Shown in pieces: positions 25,359 through 34,162 of a DNA stretch of 64,000 bases. The notes below the pieces were generated by a model. That model had not been told where the DNA came from and did not search any database. It saw only the letters and a list, made by a program, of their open reading frames with translations. Where the stretch lies: the NCBI GenBank assembly GCA_003224085.1, contig QHYK01000041.1:1-64000 (forward strand). Direction: 5' to 3'. Within the stretch, counting starts at the first letter, position 1, and every line of letters begins with the position of its first letter. Source of the stretch: Acidobacteriota bacterium. GTDB lineage: Bacteria; Acidobacteriota; Terriglobia; Acidiferrales; UBA7541. Both the position numbers and the translations under genes were made by a program.

Positions 25359-26902
25359 GAACGGGTAGCGGGCCTCACCACATCGCGGGGGACAATCGAG
25401 TTCCGATGCAGCGGGCCGTAAAAGAACCACGCTAAGATGCACAAGCACACAAACGCCTTGATAAGAGTGACCCAGTAGCTGAAGTAATCAATTTCCATAT
25501 TAATCAATGATATTAAGATACTACTATATAGGAAAACTTGGAACTTATCGGACGGGCCGCGTACGCGGTTCGTTAACCATTGGGCGACCAGCCCCAATGT
25601 CAACATTCCGAGTAAGATTCCTGGCACGCCGGCCTCCAAGTATAAGGAGCCCGGGTAACTGATCGCAGTGGATGTGTGTGCGCCAGCCCCGAGAGCCTCA
25701 CTGAAGCGCCCGCCCATTGTCAATACAGGTTTGGAAGGCCACAAAAATCGTGGGACAAAAGGGTAATAGGGAATCATCCACCATCGCTCCTCACCCTTCA
25801 GGTAACTTGTTCTGGACTCTAGGTTAATGGACAGCGCCATCGCCTGGAGTAGATCCATGCGAAGCTCACTCTCTTGCCATCCGGTCGCTAACCACTCACT
25901 CGGGCTTTGGTTGATGTACGTCGCCTGGCGGATTGCGTCTTTGCCTGCTTCCAAAGCCCCGCCAAGGCCGGTGACGCTTGCCCCCGACTCTCGCAAAAAA
26001 TGCCTGTAAGAATTCGAAAACGGATACACGACGATCAAGACTGCGATCGGGACTGGCAGCCATCGCATCGCCTTCTTCTTCTGGACCAGCGACAAAACAA
26101 TCGCCACGTTTATGAATGGTATGAGCAACTCCTGCTTCATTCCGGAGATTAGCCCCCAGATGCACTCCGACGCGAAAATCAGACCAAAAACGAAATGACA
26201 AACTCTGTCCTTTGGGTGGGTGTATTTTTCGATCGCCGCTGCGACAAAAACGTAAGTCCCTAATGTCCCAAGCACCATGAGTACCTGAGCCGAAGCAACG
26301 TTGGACCAGTACACTTCCTCTCTTCCAGTGTAGGAGTACATGCCGGCTCGAAGAAGGTAGAGGCGGGCGGCGACGGCTACTATATAAACGAAGCCTACCC
26401 GAACCAGCACGGGAAGGGGGGAAGAGACACGCTCCTCATTGGCCCCTCCTGCGTCCCGTCTGGTCCATGCCAGCCGCCTGGAGCACCCGAGTTTGCAACC
26501 GATCCAAAAGGCGACCATGCCGAGGGCGAAGAGTAGAAGTGTCTTTACTAGCGAGTGGCCATAATCGCCGCGAAAGTACACGCTCACCACGCCCGGATCG
26601 AGGAGGCCGACCATGGGCACCAAGCCAAACCTCAAGTAGCAAAGAAGGGTTAGAAGGACCGGCGCCTGAAATATGGAATCCGACCCCGCCCTGAGTCTGG
26701 GGAAAAGAAACGAAGACGAAGCAAGGCCGTACAATGCCAATAGGAGAAGGTAGAGTTCCAGGTTCTGTTCCTGGCCTCCTGCGATCATCGTGGCGCCCCA
26801 GGCGGCAGTAATAACTGACAGAATCAACAGAAACGTGAGCTGGGCCGGTCGAACAGCATCAGGCACGCGCTGCTGTCTCGAGCTAGCGGTAAGGTGGGTC
26901 AT
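25346..26902 (-). CDS. Polytopic membrane protein, probable O-antigen/EPS repeat-unit polymerase (Wzy-like)
   Basis: A membrane protein of about 518 residues with roughly 12 hydrophobic segments (LTFLLILSVITAAWGATMI, LYLLLLALYGLASSSFLF, LLLFALGMVAFWIGCKLG and more). A large soluble loop in the second half carries YYPFVPRFLWPSKPVLTMGG and TSTAISYPGSLYLEAGVPG. That loop pattern (FVPRxxWPxKP, then a GxxxxEAG helix) is typical of oligosaccharide-repeat polymerases in EPS loci. ATG 26902 is preferred: it has AGGGG six bases upstream, whereas the longer frame to 27058 adds 52 residues lacking family features. It is a different family from the O-antigen ligase at 41108-42502, so the locus has two polymerase/ligase-type proteins. 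Confidence 0.72.
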   Translation of the reverse strand: MTHLTASSRQQRVPDAVRPAQLTFLLILSVITAAWGATMIAGGQEQNLELYLLLLALYGLASSSFLFPRLRAGSDSIFQAPVLLTLLCYLRFGLVPMVGLLDPGVVSVYFRGDYGHSLVKTLLLFALGMVAFWIGCKLGCSRRLAWTRRDAGGANEERVSSPLPVLVRVGFVYIVAVAARLYLLRAGMYSYTGREEVYWSNVASAQVLMVLGTLGTYVFVAAAIEKYTHPKDRVCHFVFGLIFASECIWGLISGMKQELLIPFINVAIVLSLVQKKKAMRWLPVPIAVLIVVYPFSNSYRHFLRESGASVTGLGGALEAGKDAIRQATYINQSPSEWLATGWQESELRMDLLQAMALSINLESRTSYLKGEERWWMIPYYPFVPRFLWPSKPVLTMGGRFSEALGAGAHTSTAISYPGSLYLEAGVPGILLGMLTLGLVAQWLTNRVRGPSDKFQVFLYSSILISLINMEIDYFSYWVTLIKAFVCLCILAWFFYGPLHRNSIVPRDVVRPATRSCKS

Positions 26903-27153
26903 ATGCACCCCTACTCGCACCGTGGGCCGCCCACTGGGGCTATAAGAGCACGGTACATTGAACCTGATATTGAATGGGATGAGACCTGAGGACGAGCAGG
27001 CGCTAAAGTGACATCCGCATGCGAACTCATGCGCGATTCGCGCGGTCCGTAAATCCACATAACAGCGAGCACGCTATAGCGTAAGGAACCTACTCCAGTT
27101 GGCAACGGTTTTGAGCCAAGAATTCTGACGAATGCGCACTTGATTTGGAGACC

Positions 27154-27419
27154 TTACATTCTCCGCTGGTCCCTGGTTGGCATGGCAAGATCGGTTGGTG
27201 TGTGGCTTGACTTACGATACGGCGCGCCTTCATTCAACTTCTGCGGGAGAGATGCGGAACGATCCCCACTCCACTCGACACGTGCTCTACCTGTAGGGCC
27301 TATCGGATGCAGCAGTTGCACACGATCTTCTCTCGAAAGGATCATGTTGCGCATTCGAAAATCATAGAGGCCCTCCCCATATTTCGGGTAGTAGATAAGA
27401 CCGAACGGACTCGCAGCTA
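27154..27419 (-). pseudogene. 3' part of an EPS-locus gene interrupted by the IS630 element
   Basis: The minus strand from the IS left end (27419) reads LAASPFGLIYYPKYGEGLYD, then FRMRNMILSRED, and stops at 27154. If the element and one TA copy are removed, this frame joins without a break to the frame on the other side of the element (DLRYVL before, LAASPFG after). The sequence is therefore the distal part of one former gene. I do not recognise the family. The region 26903-27153 beyond it holds only the leader of the polymerase gene. Confidence 0.55.
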
Positions 27420-27450
27420 GTGTAGTGCGTCATAAATAGAGACGTTTATT
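27420..27450 (+). repeat. IS630 left terminal inverted repeat
   Basis: It begins GTGTAGTGCGTCA directly after the TA duplication and ends CGTTTATT. The middle ten bases differ from the right end at six positions. Confidence 0.85.
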
Positions 27451-27485
27451 ATCGGGTCGCGTCCAATACAATGTGGAGGCGGCTT

Positions 27486-28571
27486 ATGCGAATTGCACTC
27501 CCCGTTCAGCTAAGCGAGGAAGACCGGAGTCAACTTCAGGCGCTGGCGCGAGCCAGGAGTTTGCCGGCAAGGGCCGTCGAGCGTGCTCAGATTGTTTTGC
27601 TGGCCGCTATGGGAAAACAGGACTTGGAGATTGCTGAGGAGCTATCCGTTACCCCGCGAACCGCAGCTCGCTGGCGCGCGCGCTACCTGAAAGCGGGAAT
27701 TGACGGCCTGAAGAAGGATGCGCCGCGTCCCGGACGTACTCCCATTTTTACACCAGAGAAGATTCGGATGGTCGTCGAAAAGACCACTCAAGAGAAGCCC
27801 CCGGATGCCACCCATTGGAGCACTCGCAGCATGGCCCATGCGGTGTCCATGAGCGAAGCCACCGTCCGCCGCATCTGGCACAAACACGGTTTGAAGCCGC
27901 ATGTGGTGAAGACCTTCAAGCTCAGCAACGATCCGCAATTCATCGAGAGGCTGGAAGATATCGTGGGGTTATACCTGAATCCACCGGAGCATGCCCTGGT
28001 CCTCTCCATCGATGAGAAGAGCCAAATTCAAGCTCTGGATCGTACTCAACCAGGACTTCCGATGAAGAAAGGGCGAGGTGAAACGAGGACTCACGATTAT
28101 AAGCGCCACGGTACGACCACGCTGTTCGCCGCACTCAATGTCGCGGATGGAAAAATCATCGGCACCTGCATGGACAGGCATCGCCACCAAGAGTGGCTAA
28201 AATTCCTGCGTCGGATTGATGAGCAGACCCTGGCTGACAAGCAACTGCATCTAATTGCTGACAACTACGCGACGCACAAGCACCCCCGAGTGCAAAGCTG
28301 GCTCAAGCGTCATCCGCGCTTCCACATGCACTTCACACCGACCAGCGCTTCCTGGCTCAACATGGTGGAACGTTTTTTTCGAGATCTCACCGACAAGTGC
28401 ATCCGCCGAGGCGTGTTTCACAGCGTTAAAGAACTCGTCACCACGATCATGCTTTCCCTCGCGCAACACAACAAGGAGCCCAAGCCGTTTATCTGGACAG
28501 CCAAGGCCTCGGATATCCTGGAAAAGGTAAAACGCGGACGAGCGGCCCTCAATAAACGACCATCTGTGTGA
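27486..28571 (+). CDS. IS630-family transposase
   Basis: A transposase of about 361 residues. The N-terminal half has two helix-turn-helix units (PARAVERAQIVLLAAMGKQD with SVTPRTAARWRARYLKAGID, and SMSEATVRRIWHKHGLKPHV) for binding the inverted repeats. The catalytic DDE domain shows the three acidic residues in LSIDEKSQIQALDRTQPG, LIADNYATHKHP and WLNMVERFFRDLTDK. ATG 27486 is preferred because GGAGG lies seven bases before it; ATG 27471 is five codons upstream. The stop codon lies inside the right inverted repeat. All catalytic residues are present, so the enzyme may be active. Confidence 0.93.
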   Translation: MRIALPVQLSEEDRSQLQALARARSLPARAVERAQIVLLAAMGKQDLEIAEELSVTPRTAARWRARYLKAGIDGLKKDAPRPGRTPIFTPEKIRMVVEKTTQEKPPDATHWSTRSMAHAVSMSEATVRRIWHKHGLKPHVVKTFKLSNDPQFIERLEDIVGLYLNPPEHALVLSIDEKSQIQALDRTQPGLPMKKGRGETRTHDYKRHGTTTLFAALNVADGKIIGTCMDRHRHQEWLKFLRRIDEQTLADKQLHLIADNYATHKHPRVQSWLKRHPRFHMHFTPTSASWLNMVERFFRDLTDKCIRRGVFHSVKELVTTIMLSLAQHNKEPKPFIWTAKASDILEKVKRGRAALNKRPSV

Positions 28572-28581
28572 CGCACTACAC
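28551..28581 (-). repeat. IS630 right terminal inverted repeat
   Basis: It is the reverse complement counterpart of the left end, ending TGACGCACTACAC before the TA at 28582-28583. It contains the transposase stop codon. Confidence 0.85.
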
Positions 28582-28583
28582 TA

Positions 28584-29080
28584 GCAACACATAACGAAGA
28601 TCGTTTACAAATGTCTTATTTGCACCTGGCAAGTGCACGGCCGACCATAGAAGATACCTAAATTTTTCGATCAAATTATTCTCCTGCTTTCCCGGCTTCA
28701 CGCACGGCCCTCTAGCTGCCAGATCGAGTGCCTGCCGCTCGCCTATTAATTAAGACGCGCTGCAGGCATTCGAGTACGCCGTCAACAATTTGGGGCTCCA
28801 TTCTGGATGAGTTTTCGCGATTCTTGGCGGACGTGTAGCGCAAAGCCAGGTTGAGCAGCAGCTCCCGTAGTCGCGCAGTATGGTTCCGTCAAAGTCGGAG
28901 TGGCTGAGGTGTCCAAAAATAGCGTCGCGATCACGTCTACGCAGGTTGGTCCGCGGGACTACCGACCAGTCAGGCCAAAAAAGCCTTTCTTGTTGCCTGA
29001 AGCGTCAAGCAGGCTTGGCGCGTGCACCGGCCCAAGGCCTCAAGTAATCGGGTCGTTCTGGCATCGGTTCCCCTAACTAA
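28584..29080 (-). pseudogene. 5' part of the interrupted gene, decayed by frameshifts
   Basis: The 620-base gap between the IS and the next gene contains scattered protein-like pieces on the minus strand. Near 28970-28875 is NLRRRDRDAIFGHLSHSDFD. Near 28880-28770 is LRELLLNLALRYTSAKNREN, then MEPQIVDGVLECLQRVLI. Near 28750-28584, in a third frame, is ERQALDLAARGPCVK, then LIEKFRYLLWSAVHL and FVNDLRYVL, which runs straight into the IS target site. An in-frame stop lies near 28990. So the gene carried at least two frameshifts and the IS insertion. The family is unknown; from its place it was probably an EPS modification or transfer gene. Confidence 0.4.
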
Positions 29081-29203
29081 GTCCTTTAGATAGACCCATA
29101 TTTGCCTTATGCGATTCCACAGGATTTGTCCGGCATGAAAGTCCTTAGATTAGAGAGCCCGCGAAGTTATCCCTGCCAGCCTCGTGAGATTTATCTCGCA
29201 CCT

Positions 29204-30301
29204 TTAATTGAACCTCCTGCCATTCGCCTGTGCCAGCGCACGGACCTCCGAGGCCGGGGTCAACCTCGGCTTGGTGGCACATGTTGGATCGAAGCGTAGT
29301 CCACAATGCTGAGATACAATCTTCAAGAGTCGGCGAAGACGGACCTCGTACGTATGCTCTCGATGGGCCCGGCGGCAACCCGCTTCGGCAATGGCTTCGC
29401 GCTCTTGCGGACGTGCGAGGTAGTATTTTACCTTTTCCACGAGATCAACGCTGGACTCGAACATCGCGACTTCTCGTCCGGGTTCGAAGAACTTCCGCAC
29501 CACCGGGCGCCCTTCCGTGAGAGTGAATCCTCCGCATCCAGTAGCCTCAAAGAGGCGGCAGTTCACGCTGTCAGTCTCTTTATGCACAAAGGTATTAAGG
29601 ACGATCTTAGTGGCGCGAAACGCCTTGGCTTTCTCCCCTTCTGCAAGGTAGTAGCGTTGTCGCAATCGAAGCATCGGATGCTCGAGCCAGCGTGCCGCCC
29701 TACCTCCCCAAATCTTGACATCAATTCCGCTTAGCCCCTCGATCATCCTCAGGCGGTAGTAATAGCAGTTGCCGGCGATGGCAACATCGCACCCGAACTT
29801 CGAGATCTCTTCCTCCGAGCATGTTGTGGGTCGGTGCCAAAGAGGATTGCAGCATTCCGGAAGGAAATACGCCGGCAGATCGAGATTCCGACGGAATAAG
29901 GAGACCGCCCTGGGCTCCTTAAAAAAGACGCAATGATAGTCCGACCCCAAGATATATTCGCGACCGAGATTGGCCGAGGGGTCCGGATACCAAGCGACAA
30001 CAGCAGGGCAAATGGCCCGCAGCGCCCTAACGGTCTGAGGAGTCAGCTCGCCGTAGGTGACTAGGACGAGGTCAGGCCTCGTCTTTTCAACCGCACGCAC
30101 GAAAGTCTGCTGCACTAAGTTTTCAACACGTGGCGATATTTGCAGGCCCAAGGAAATAAACGGATTGAGCTTCAGATCCCGTCGCCCCTCCATCCACCCA
30201 GGAGTTCCCGTGCTGACTTGGAAGTGCATTTGTTCCAGAGTGACGGCAATGTTCCGCGCGAAGGAGTCAGGAAATTGGGGCCCGACCACAAAGATTCTCA
30301 T
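29204..30301 (-). CDS. CgeB-like glycosyltransferase (GT-B, Glyco_trans_1_2 type)
   Basis: A protein of about 365 residues starting MRIFVVGPQFPDSFARNI. RPDLVLVTYGELTPQTVRAL and VVAWYPDPSANLGREYI are typical of the CgeB/DUF3880 N-terminal domain. The C-terminal domain has IVLNTFVHKETDSVNCRLFE, GCGGFTLTEGRP and YEVRLRRLLKI, the spore-coat CgeB-like donor half. It probably glycosylates an EPS unit or surface protein. ATG 30301 is chosen because the 55 extra residues of the longest frame (to 30466) are low-complexity and unrelated. The stretch between this gene and 30536 contains a GGCTA-rich repeat and no gene. Confidence 0.75.
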   Translation of the reverse strand: MRIFVVGPQFPDSFARNIAVTLEQMHFQVSTGTPGWMEGRRDLKLNPFISLGLQISPRVENLVQQTFVRAVEKTRPDLVLVTYGELTPQTVRALRAICPAVVAWYPDPSANLGREYILGSDYHCVFFKEPRAVSLFRRNLDLPAYFLPECCNPLWHRPTTCSEEEISKFGCDVAIAGNCYYYRLRMIEGLSGIDVKIWGGRAARWLEHPMLRLRQRYYLAEGEKAKAFRATKIVLNTFVHKETDSVNCRLFEATGCGGFTLTEGRPVVRKFFEPGREVAMFESSVDLVEKVKYYLARPQEREAIAEAGCRRAHREHTYEVRLRRLLKIVSQHCGLRFDPTCATKPRLTPASEVRALAQANGRRFN

Positions 30302-30535
30302 ACTAAGTCGCCTTGGTGATACGACACATCGATCCGAAACACGAGGCCCGGGCCCACACGGGGCTAGGCTGGCTAGGCTAGGCCAAGCCACGAAGGTGGA
30401 CGAGCTGTGCGCCTCGTGTGCGTTACCCGCGTTGGGGCACACGACCTTGGAACAAGCGGCTGCCACGTGCCACTGTCAGCCGAGTTCAGCAACGATTCCA
30501 CGAAGGGCTCGAACAGATGACATCTACGTTTTCTC

Positions 30536-31723
30536 TCAGTTTGACAACGTGGCGGCGTTTTGCTCCAGCGCGCCCGAGGTTGCCGAAGCGAAAATGGCAT
30601 CCTCGTAAGCTCGGAGCATTTGTTCCCCGTAGTTATTCCATCCCCGGAGGGTTTGAACACGCGTCAGAGCCGCCTGGGCCATGTCGTCCCGTACATCCCG
30701 GTGCTGGTAGAGATGCAGGACCTTCTGGCGGATGGCTTCCGGGTCACGAATCGGAACGATGAAGCCTTCAACTCCATCGTTGAAAAGATCTTCTACGCCA
30801 GTGTTTGTTGTCGCAATCACGGGAAGGCCACAAGCCATGGCTTGCGCCTGGACTAGGGCTAAGCCCTCCTCAATGGAGGGTAGTACGAACACAGAAGCCT
30901 GGCTGTAATAGCGATAGAGCTCGGTTCGGGGGAGAGGCCCAAAGTATCGAAATAAGCCATCATATTTGGCCAACAATGGCCTCACCTCGCGCAAGGCTGC
31001 GCCTATAAGCCAGACCTCGAATTGTGGTAGGCGCAAGCCCTGCATGGCCTGCAGGAGGTAAAGCACTCCTTTCCGGAGAGACAGCGCGCCGACGTAGATG
31101 ATTCGGAAGATCCGGTCTTTTTTTGGAGTCGGGCGAAAAGTGCACAGGTCTACCCCGTAAGGAACCTTTCGCAACTTCGCCTCAGGGAGGCCTTTTTCAA
31201 TAAAGGAGCGATAGGCGAAGGTTGAAGGCACCGTAATTAGGTCACATGCTTCGTACTCTTCCAGTTCCCAATCAACAATGCGGCGGTCAATGGGCCTGTA
31301 TGGAATTCCCCAAAACCTGTGCTCTTCAGCGAGAATCTCGTCCTGATAGGCAATATGAGACGACCCCCGATCACACACCGTGACAGCTCCAAGCTGCTCC
31401 CGCGCAACACGGTGGGTCCGCCGCCCAAAGCTCGAAAGGCAGTGGAAAACATCACAAGCACGCAACTGCCGTGCCATCCAGCGGTCAAAGGTGTCGTGAA
31501 TAATCCAATCAATTTCCTGCGGAGCATGAATGCCGGTCATCCGGGCCAAGGCGACGGAGGCCGTCATCAGCCACGGAAACGTGCGGACCTTCTCACTCGG
31601 GAGACCATCCACCTTCCACCGGGGATAGGCGGTGTACACACGTCCAAGGTGGCCCAGCCGTTCCATCTGCCGGGCCAAATCAAAAGTGTGAAAGCGACCA
31701 GCGCTCCCTATGCAAACCTTCAA
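30536..31723 (-). CDS. Glycosyltransferase family 4
   Basis: A 395-residue GT-B enzyme. It starts MKVCIGSAGRFHTFDLARQM, with FHCLSSFGRRTHR and AVTVCDRGSSHIAYQDEIL in the N-domain. The latter resembles a subgroup of EPS glycosyltransferases that carry a CDRGSxH motif. The C-domain shows IIYVGALSLRKGVLYLLQAM, FRYFGPLPRTELYRYYSQAS and PSIEEGLALVQAQAMACGLP, then VIATTNTGVEDLFNDGVEGF. The gene lies 13 bases downstream of a methyltransferase gene. Donor and acceptor sugars cannot be told from sequence. Confidence 0.87.
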   Translation of the reverse strand: MKVCIGSAGRFHTFDLARQMERLGHLGRVYTAYPRWKVDGLPSEKVRTFPWLMTASVALARMTGIHAPQEIDWIIHDTFDRWMARQLRACDVFHCLSSFGRRTHRVAREQLGAVTVCDRGSSHIAYQDEILAEEHRFWGIPYRPIDRRIVDWELEEYEACDLITVPSTFAYRSFIEKGLPEAKLRKVPYGVDLCTFRPTPKKDRIFRIIYVGALSLRKGVLYLLQAMQGLRLPQFEVWLIGAALREVRPLLAKYDGLFRYFGPLPRTELYRYYSQASVFVLPSIEEGLALVQAQAMACGLPVIATTNTGVEDLFNDGVEGFIVPIRDPEAIRQKVLHLYQHRDVRDDMAQAALTRVQTLRGWNNYGEQMLRAYEDAIFASATSGALEQNAATLSN

Positions 31724-31736
31724 ATTGCTATCCCCT

Positions 31737-32549
31737 TCACTCTCTATTATCCGGAAGCCGTTTTACCCCTACGACGACCAATGAGAGATATGGATGTCGG
31801 GTGAGGGCCGTGAGTGGGCGATCGAGAATGCCGAGGGCCCTGAATGGGAGCGTAAGGCACCAGGCCATCCTTCCGTTGATCCTACCAAGCATTCGAATCA
31901 AGTTGGTCAGCTCCTGGGTAACAACTCCCGACACGTATTCCTCGGACTCGGTACAGATGCCATTCTCATCGAACAGTCTCCGCAATTGCTGATGCGTGTA
32001 CCCTCGCCTCACGTGGCCGCCATCTTCATGGTCAGAAATCTTGTCACCGAATAATGGGTTGCACAGCTCGAACGGCGTACTCAGAATGAGCCTGCCACCC
32101 GGTTTCAGTAGTCTAGCGAAGTCTCGGATCAGCTTCCGGTCGTCCTGAATGTGCTCGATAGTCTCGGTACAGATGATCTGGTCAAATGGAGGCCACTCGA
32201 ACCCGTCGAGCTGCCGGAGATCACCTTGAATAAACGCGACGGGAAGGCCCAGCAGGGCGGCCCGCCGCCGCGCTTTCATGACTTCATTATGTTGGAAGGA
32301 TACCCCTACGCACTCGTTACCCACCGTCGCGGCGTACAACGAAAAGGCACCCGAGCCGCACCCGGCATCAAGGGTGCGCCATGGCCCTCGCCGGAGATGA
32401 CGCGTAAGCCAGCGCCATCTGTCGTAGACGCAAGGATCCCCGGCCAGTATCGTCGATTTCCAGCCGAGGAGTTTAATTAGAAGATCTATGTGTGTTGAAC
32501 CGTGGACCCACCTACTCACTGCGCGCGAACCATTCCGAGGTTGTTGCAT
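31737..32549 (-). CDS. Class I SAM-dependent methyltransferase
   Basis: A 270-residue methyltransferase. WRTLDAGCGSGAFSLYAATV is motif I, FIQGDLRQLDGFEWPPFDQI and ICTETIEHIQDDRKLIRDFA form motifs II and III, and LLKPGGRLILSTPFE is the post-motif. GDKISDHEDGGHVRRGYTHQ, followed by LRRLFDENG, is a segment common to small-molecule or sugar methyltransferases of EPS loci. The C-terminus is hydrophobic. Its start touches the end of the truncated methyltransferase fragment at 32549. Confidence 0.84.
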   Translation of the reverse strand: MQQPRNGSRAVSRWVHGSTHIDLLIKLLGWKSTILAGDPCVYDRWRWLTRHLRRGPWRTLDAGCGSGAFSLYAATVGNECVGVSFQHNEVMKARRRAALLGLPVAFIQGDLRQLDGFEWPPFDQIICTETIEHIQDDRKLIRDFARLLKPGGRLILSTPFELCNPLFGDKISDHEDGGHVRRGYTHQQLRRLFDENGICTESEEYVSGVVTQELTNLIRMLGRINGRMAWCLTLPFRALGILDRPLTALTRHPYLSLVVVGVKRLPDNRE

Positions 32550-32878
32550 CAGCGAACCCCGACTCCGGACTCACCCGCACAACGCCCTGGCTGCTGAAAT
32601 TCTGCGGGCGGAGCGCCCGCGCCTTGGAGAAGCCCACCCAAGCGCTGTTCGCGCCGATTTCCCTGACCAAACCGAGCCCTGCGCCGCGAGACTTCATAGC
32701 CTACTGCCACGTACCCGTGATGAAGAAGGCGCTGCACTATATAACCCCACGAGCAGCCATAGTCCAAGACCCTGCCTTTCTCTGTTTCGATGGTTTCATC
32801 GCTCAACTGTATGCCTTTTGATAATGCTCTACCGCCTCGGCGGGAGTCTCGACGCGCTAGCGAAAGATTAGCAGGCAC
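32549..32878 (-). pseudogene. Truncated SAM-dependent methyltransferase fragment
   Basis: In this 109-residue frame only about 45 residues look like a known family: ETEKGRVLDYGCSWGYIVQR, then LLHHGYVAVGYEVSRRRARFGQ. This is SAM motif I and the following acidic beta-2 end of a Methyltransf_23-type enzyme. After that the sequence turns into low-complexity Gly/Ala/Arg text and stops where the next gene starts. Motifs II, III and the substrate half are missing. A working member would be about 250-330 residues. I read it as a gene truncated at its 3' end, perhaps by recombination with the neighbouring methyltransferase. Confidence 0.6.
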
Positions 32879-32968
32879 TCCCCACAGCGAAATATCGATA
32901 GGGACGTACTACTTGCGGCTTGTCGCGCGTCGGCAGTTCGAGGAAAATCAATTTAGACAAACGGTTCA

Positions 32969-34159
32969 TTACATACCTCTAAAACAACCCGTCACCCTCC
33001 CAAGGGCTCCGAGAATCCCCTCAACAGTGTGAGCTATGTCCCATCCCTTTATGATCTCCAGGGAGGAATGGCCGAAAGCTTCACGCTGTTCCGGATGTGC
33101 TACTAACTCCGCAAGTGAGTCGGAAAGTTGGTCAACGGATTGATGCGGGAAAACATACCCGTTCTCTCCCTGTCGCACCAAATCCAGTCCGCAACCCACG
33201 CGATCGCTTACCACAATGGGAAGCGAGAAATTCATGGCTTCATTGACGACCAGTCCCCACGGTTCCTCAGCGGAGGGGAGGACGAGGATGTCACCCGCCG
33301 TGTATGCTCGGGGCAACTCCGTCTGGTTCAAAAAGCCTGTAATGGAGACATCAGGAATACTCTCCTGTGTGATAATCTCCTCTAGGGTCCTGCGCAAGGG
33401 ACCGTCACCCGCAAAGAGCAAGGCACAGGTGAAGCGGCGGCGTAATCTGCGGTAAGCTTCGAGTAGGAACAGCGGCTGCTTCTTGGGGATGAGCTTTCCC
33501 ACAAAAAGGAGAACGGGTCGGTTATCATGAATTCCCCATTCTGCCCGGATCGCATTTCGCTGAAGCTCCAGGTTCTTAGCGTAGCGAAAGAAAAATGCGT
33601 TGTCTACTGTGTAGGGCGTAAAAAAAAGACGGGATTCTGGCACTTGATAGTGAGAATAAAATTCCTTGCTGTTCGATCCGATATAAAGGCAAGCGGCTAC
33701 GTTCCGCAGCAAAATCTTCAAGATGATCTCCTTCGCAATTTTCCTGTGAATTGGTGCCGAACTTCGAAGGTACGTTTCACCGTGGAAAAAGATTGGCGTC
33801 CGCGTGATCCAGCAGCCGGCCATCGCCAGCCAATTTGTTAGGATTGAGTAGCCGTGGACCAGAACCGCCTGGTAGCTCTGATGCAAGAGCTCTCCGACAA
33901 TCACCGGGTTGATGAGGCCGACGGTCCAGTCATCCCTCGAAACGCCAAAGAGCCCCGGCAGGAACTTATGCCGGTATCCTTCCAGCAACGGGACGTCCCA
34001 AACCACGTCCTCCATGAACCCAGGATCCAGCGCGGGCACCGTTCCTCTTTGGTCGCAGAAGTAAACCGTCAGATCCACCTCTGGCCGCGCTGCTAGCGCT
34101 CGCAGCAACGGAGCGAAGTACTGGATCGGATGTGAGAAAATCGCAGCTAGTTTGACCAC
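32969..34159 (-). CDS. Glycosyltransferase family 4
   Basis: A 396-residue GT-B glycosyltransferase. It starts VKLAAIFSHPIQYFAPLLRA (an acceptor loop subgroup with SHPIQY), followed by LDPGFMEDVVWDVPLLEGY. The donor half carries LLFVGKLIPKKQPLFLLEAY, VSITGFLNQTELPRAYTAGD, PSAEEPWGLVVNEAMNFSLP and the closing DLVRQGENGYVF. SHPIQY-type enzymes occur in many EPS loci; the sugar is unknown. The Wzx gene ends three bases upstream of its start, so they are co-transcribed. Confidence 0.87.
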   Translation of the reverse strand: MVKLAAIFSHPIQYFAPLLRALAARPEVDLTVYFCDQRGTVPALDPGFMEDVVWDVPLLEGYRHKFLPGLFGVSRDDWTVGLINPVIVGELLHQSYQAVLVHGYSILTNWLAMAGCWITRTPIFFHGETYLRSSAPIHRKIAKEIILKILLRNVAACLYIGSNSKEFYSHYQVPESRLFFTPYTVDNAFFFRYAKNLELQRNAIRAEWGIHDNRPVLLFVGKLIPKKQPLFLLEAYRRLRRRFTCALLFAGDGPLRRTLEEIITQESIPDVSITGFLNQTELPRAYTAGDILVLPSAEEPWGLVVNEAMNFSLPIVVSDRVGCGLDLVRQGENGYVFPHQSVDQLSDSLAELVAHPEQREAFGHSSLEIIKGWDIAHTVEGILGALGRVTGCFRGM

Positions 34160-34162
34160 AAG

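Larger units (their letters stand above)
27420..28581 (+). mobile_element. IS630-family insertion sequence (1162 bp) with TA target duplication
   Basis: A complete element. It has 31-base imperfect terminal inverted repeats (25 of 31 matching by eye; outer 13 bases GTGTAGTGCGTCA identical), one transposase gene filling the inside, and a TA dinucleotide on each side (27418-27419 and 28582-28583). TA duplication, length and the D,D,E transposase are all as known for the IS630/Tc1-mariner superfamily. The intact ends and open reading frame suggest a fairly recent insertion. Confidence 0.92.

Noticed and set aside
30355-30390. GGCTA-rich short repeat between two EPS genes
   Set aside because: Only about four imperfect units; too short to call a functional repeat.
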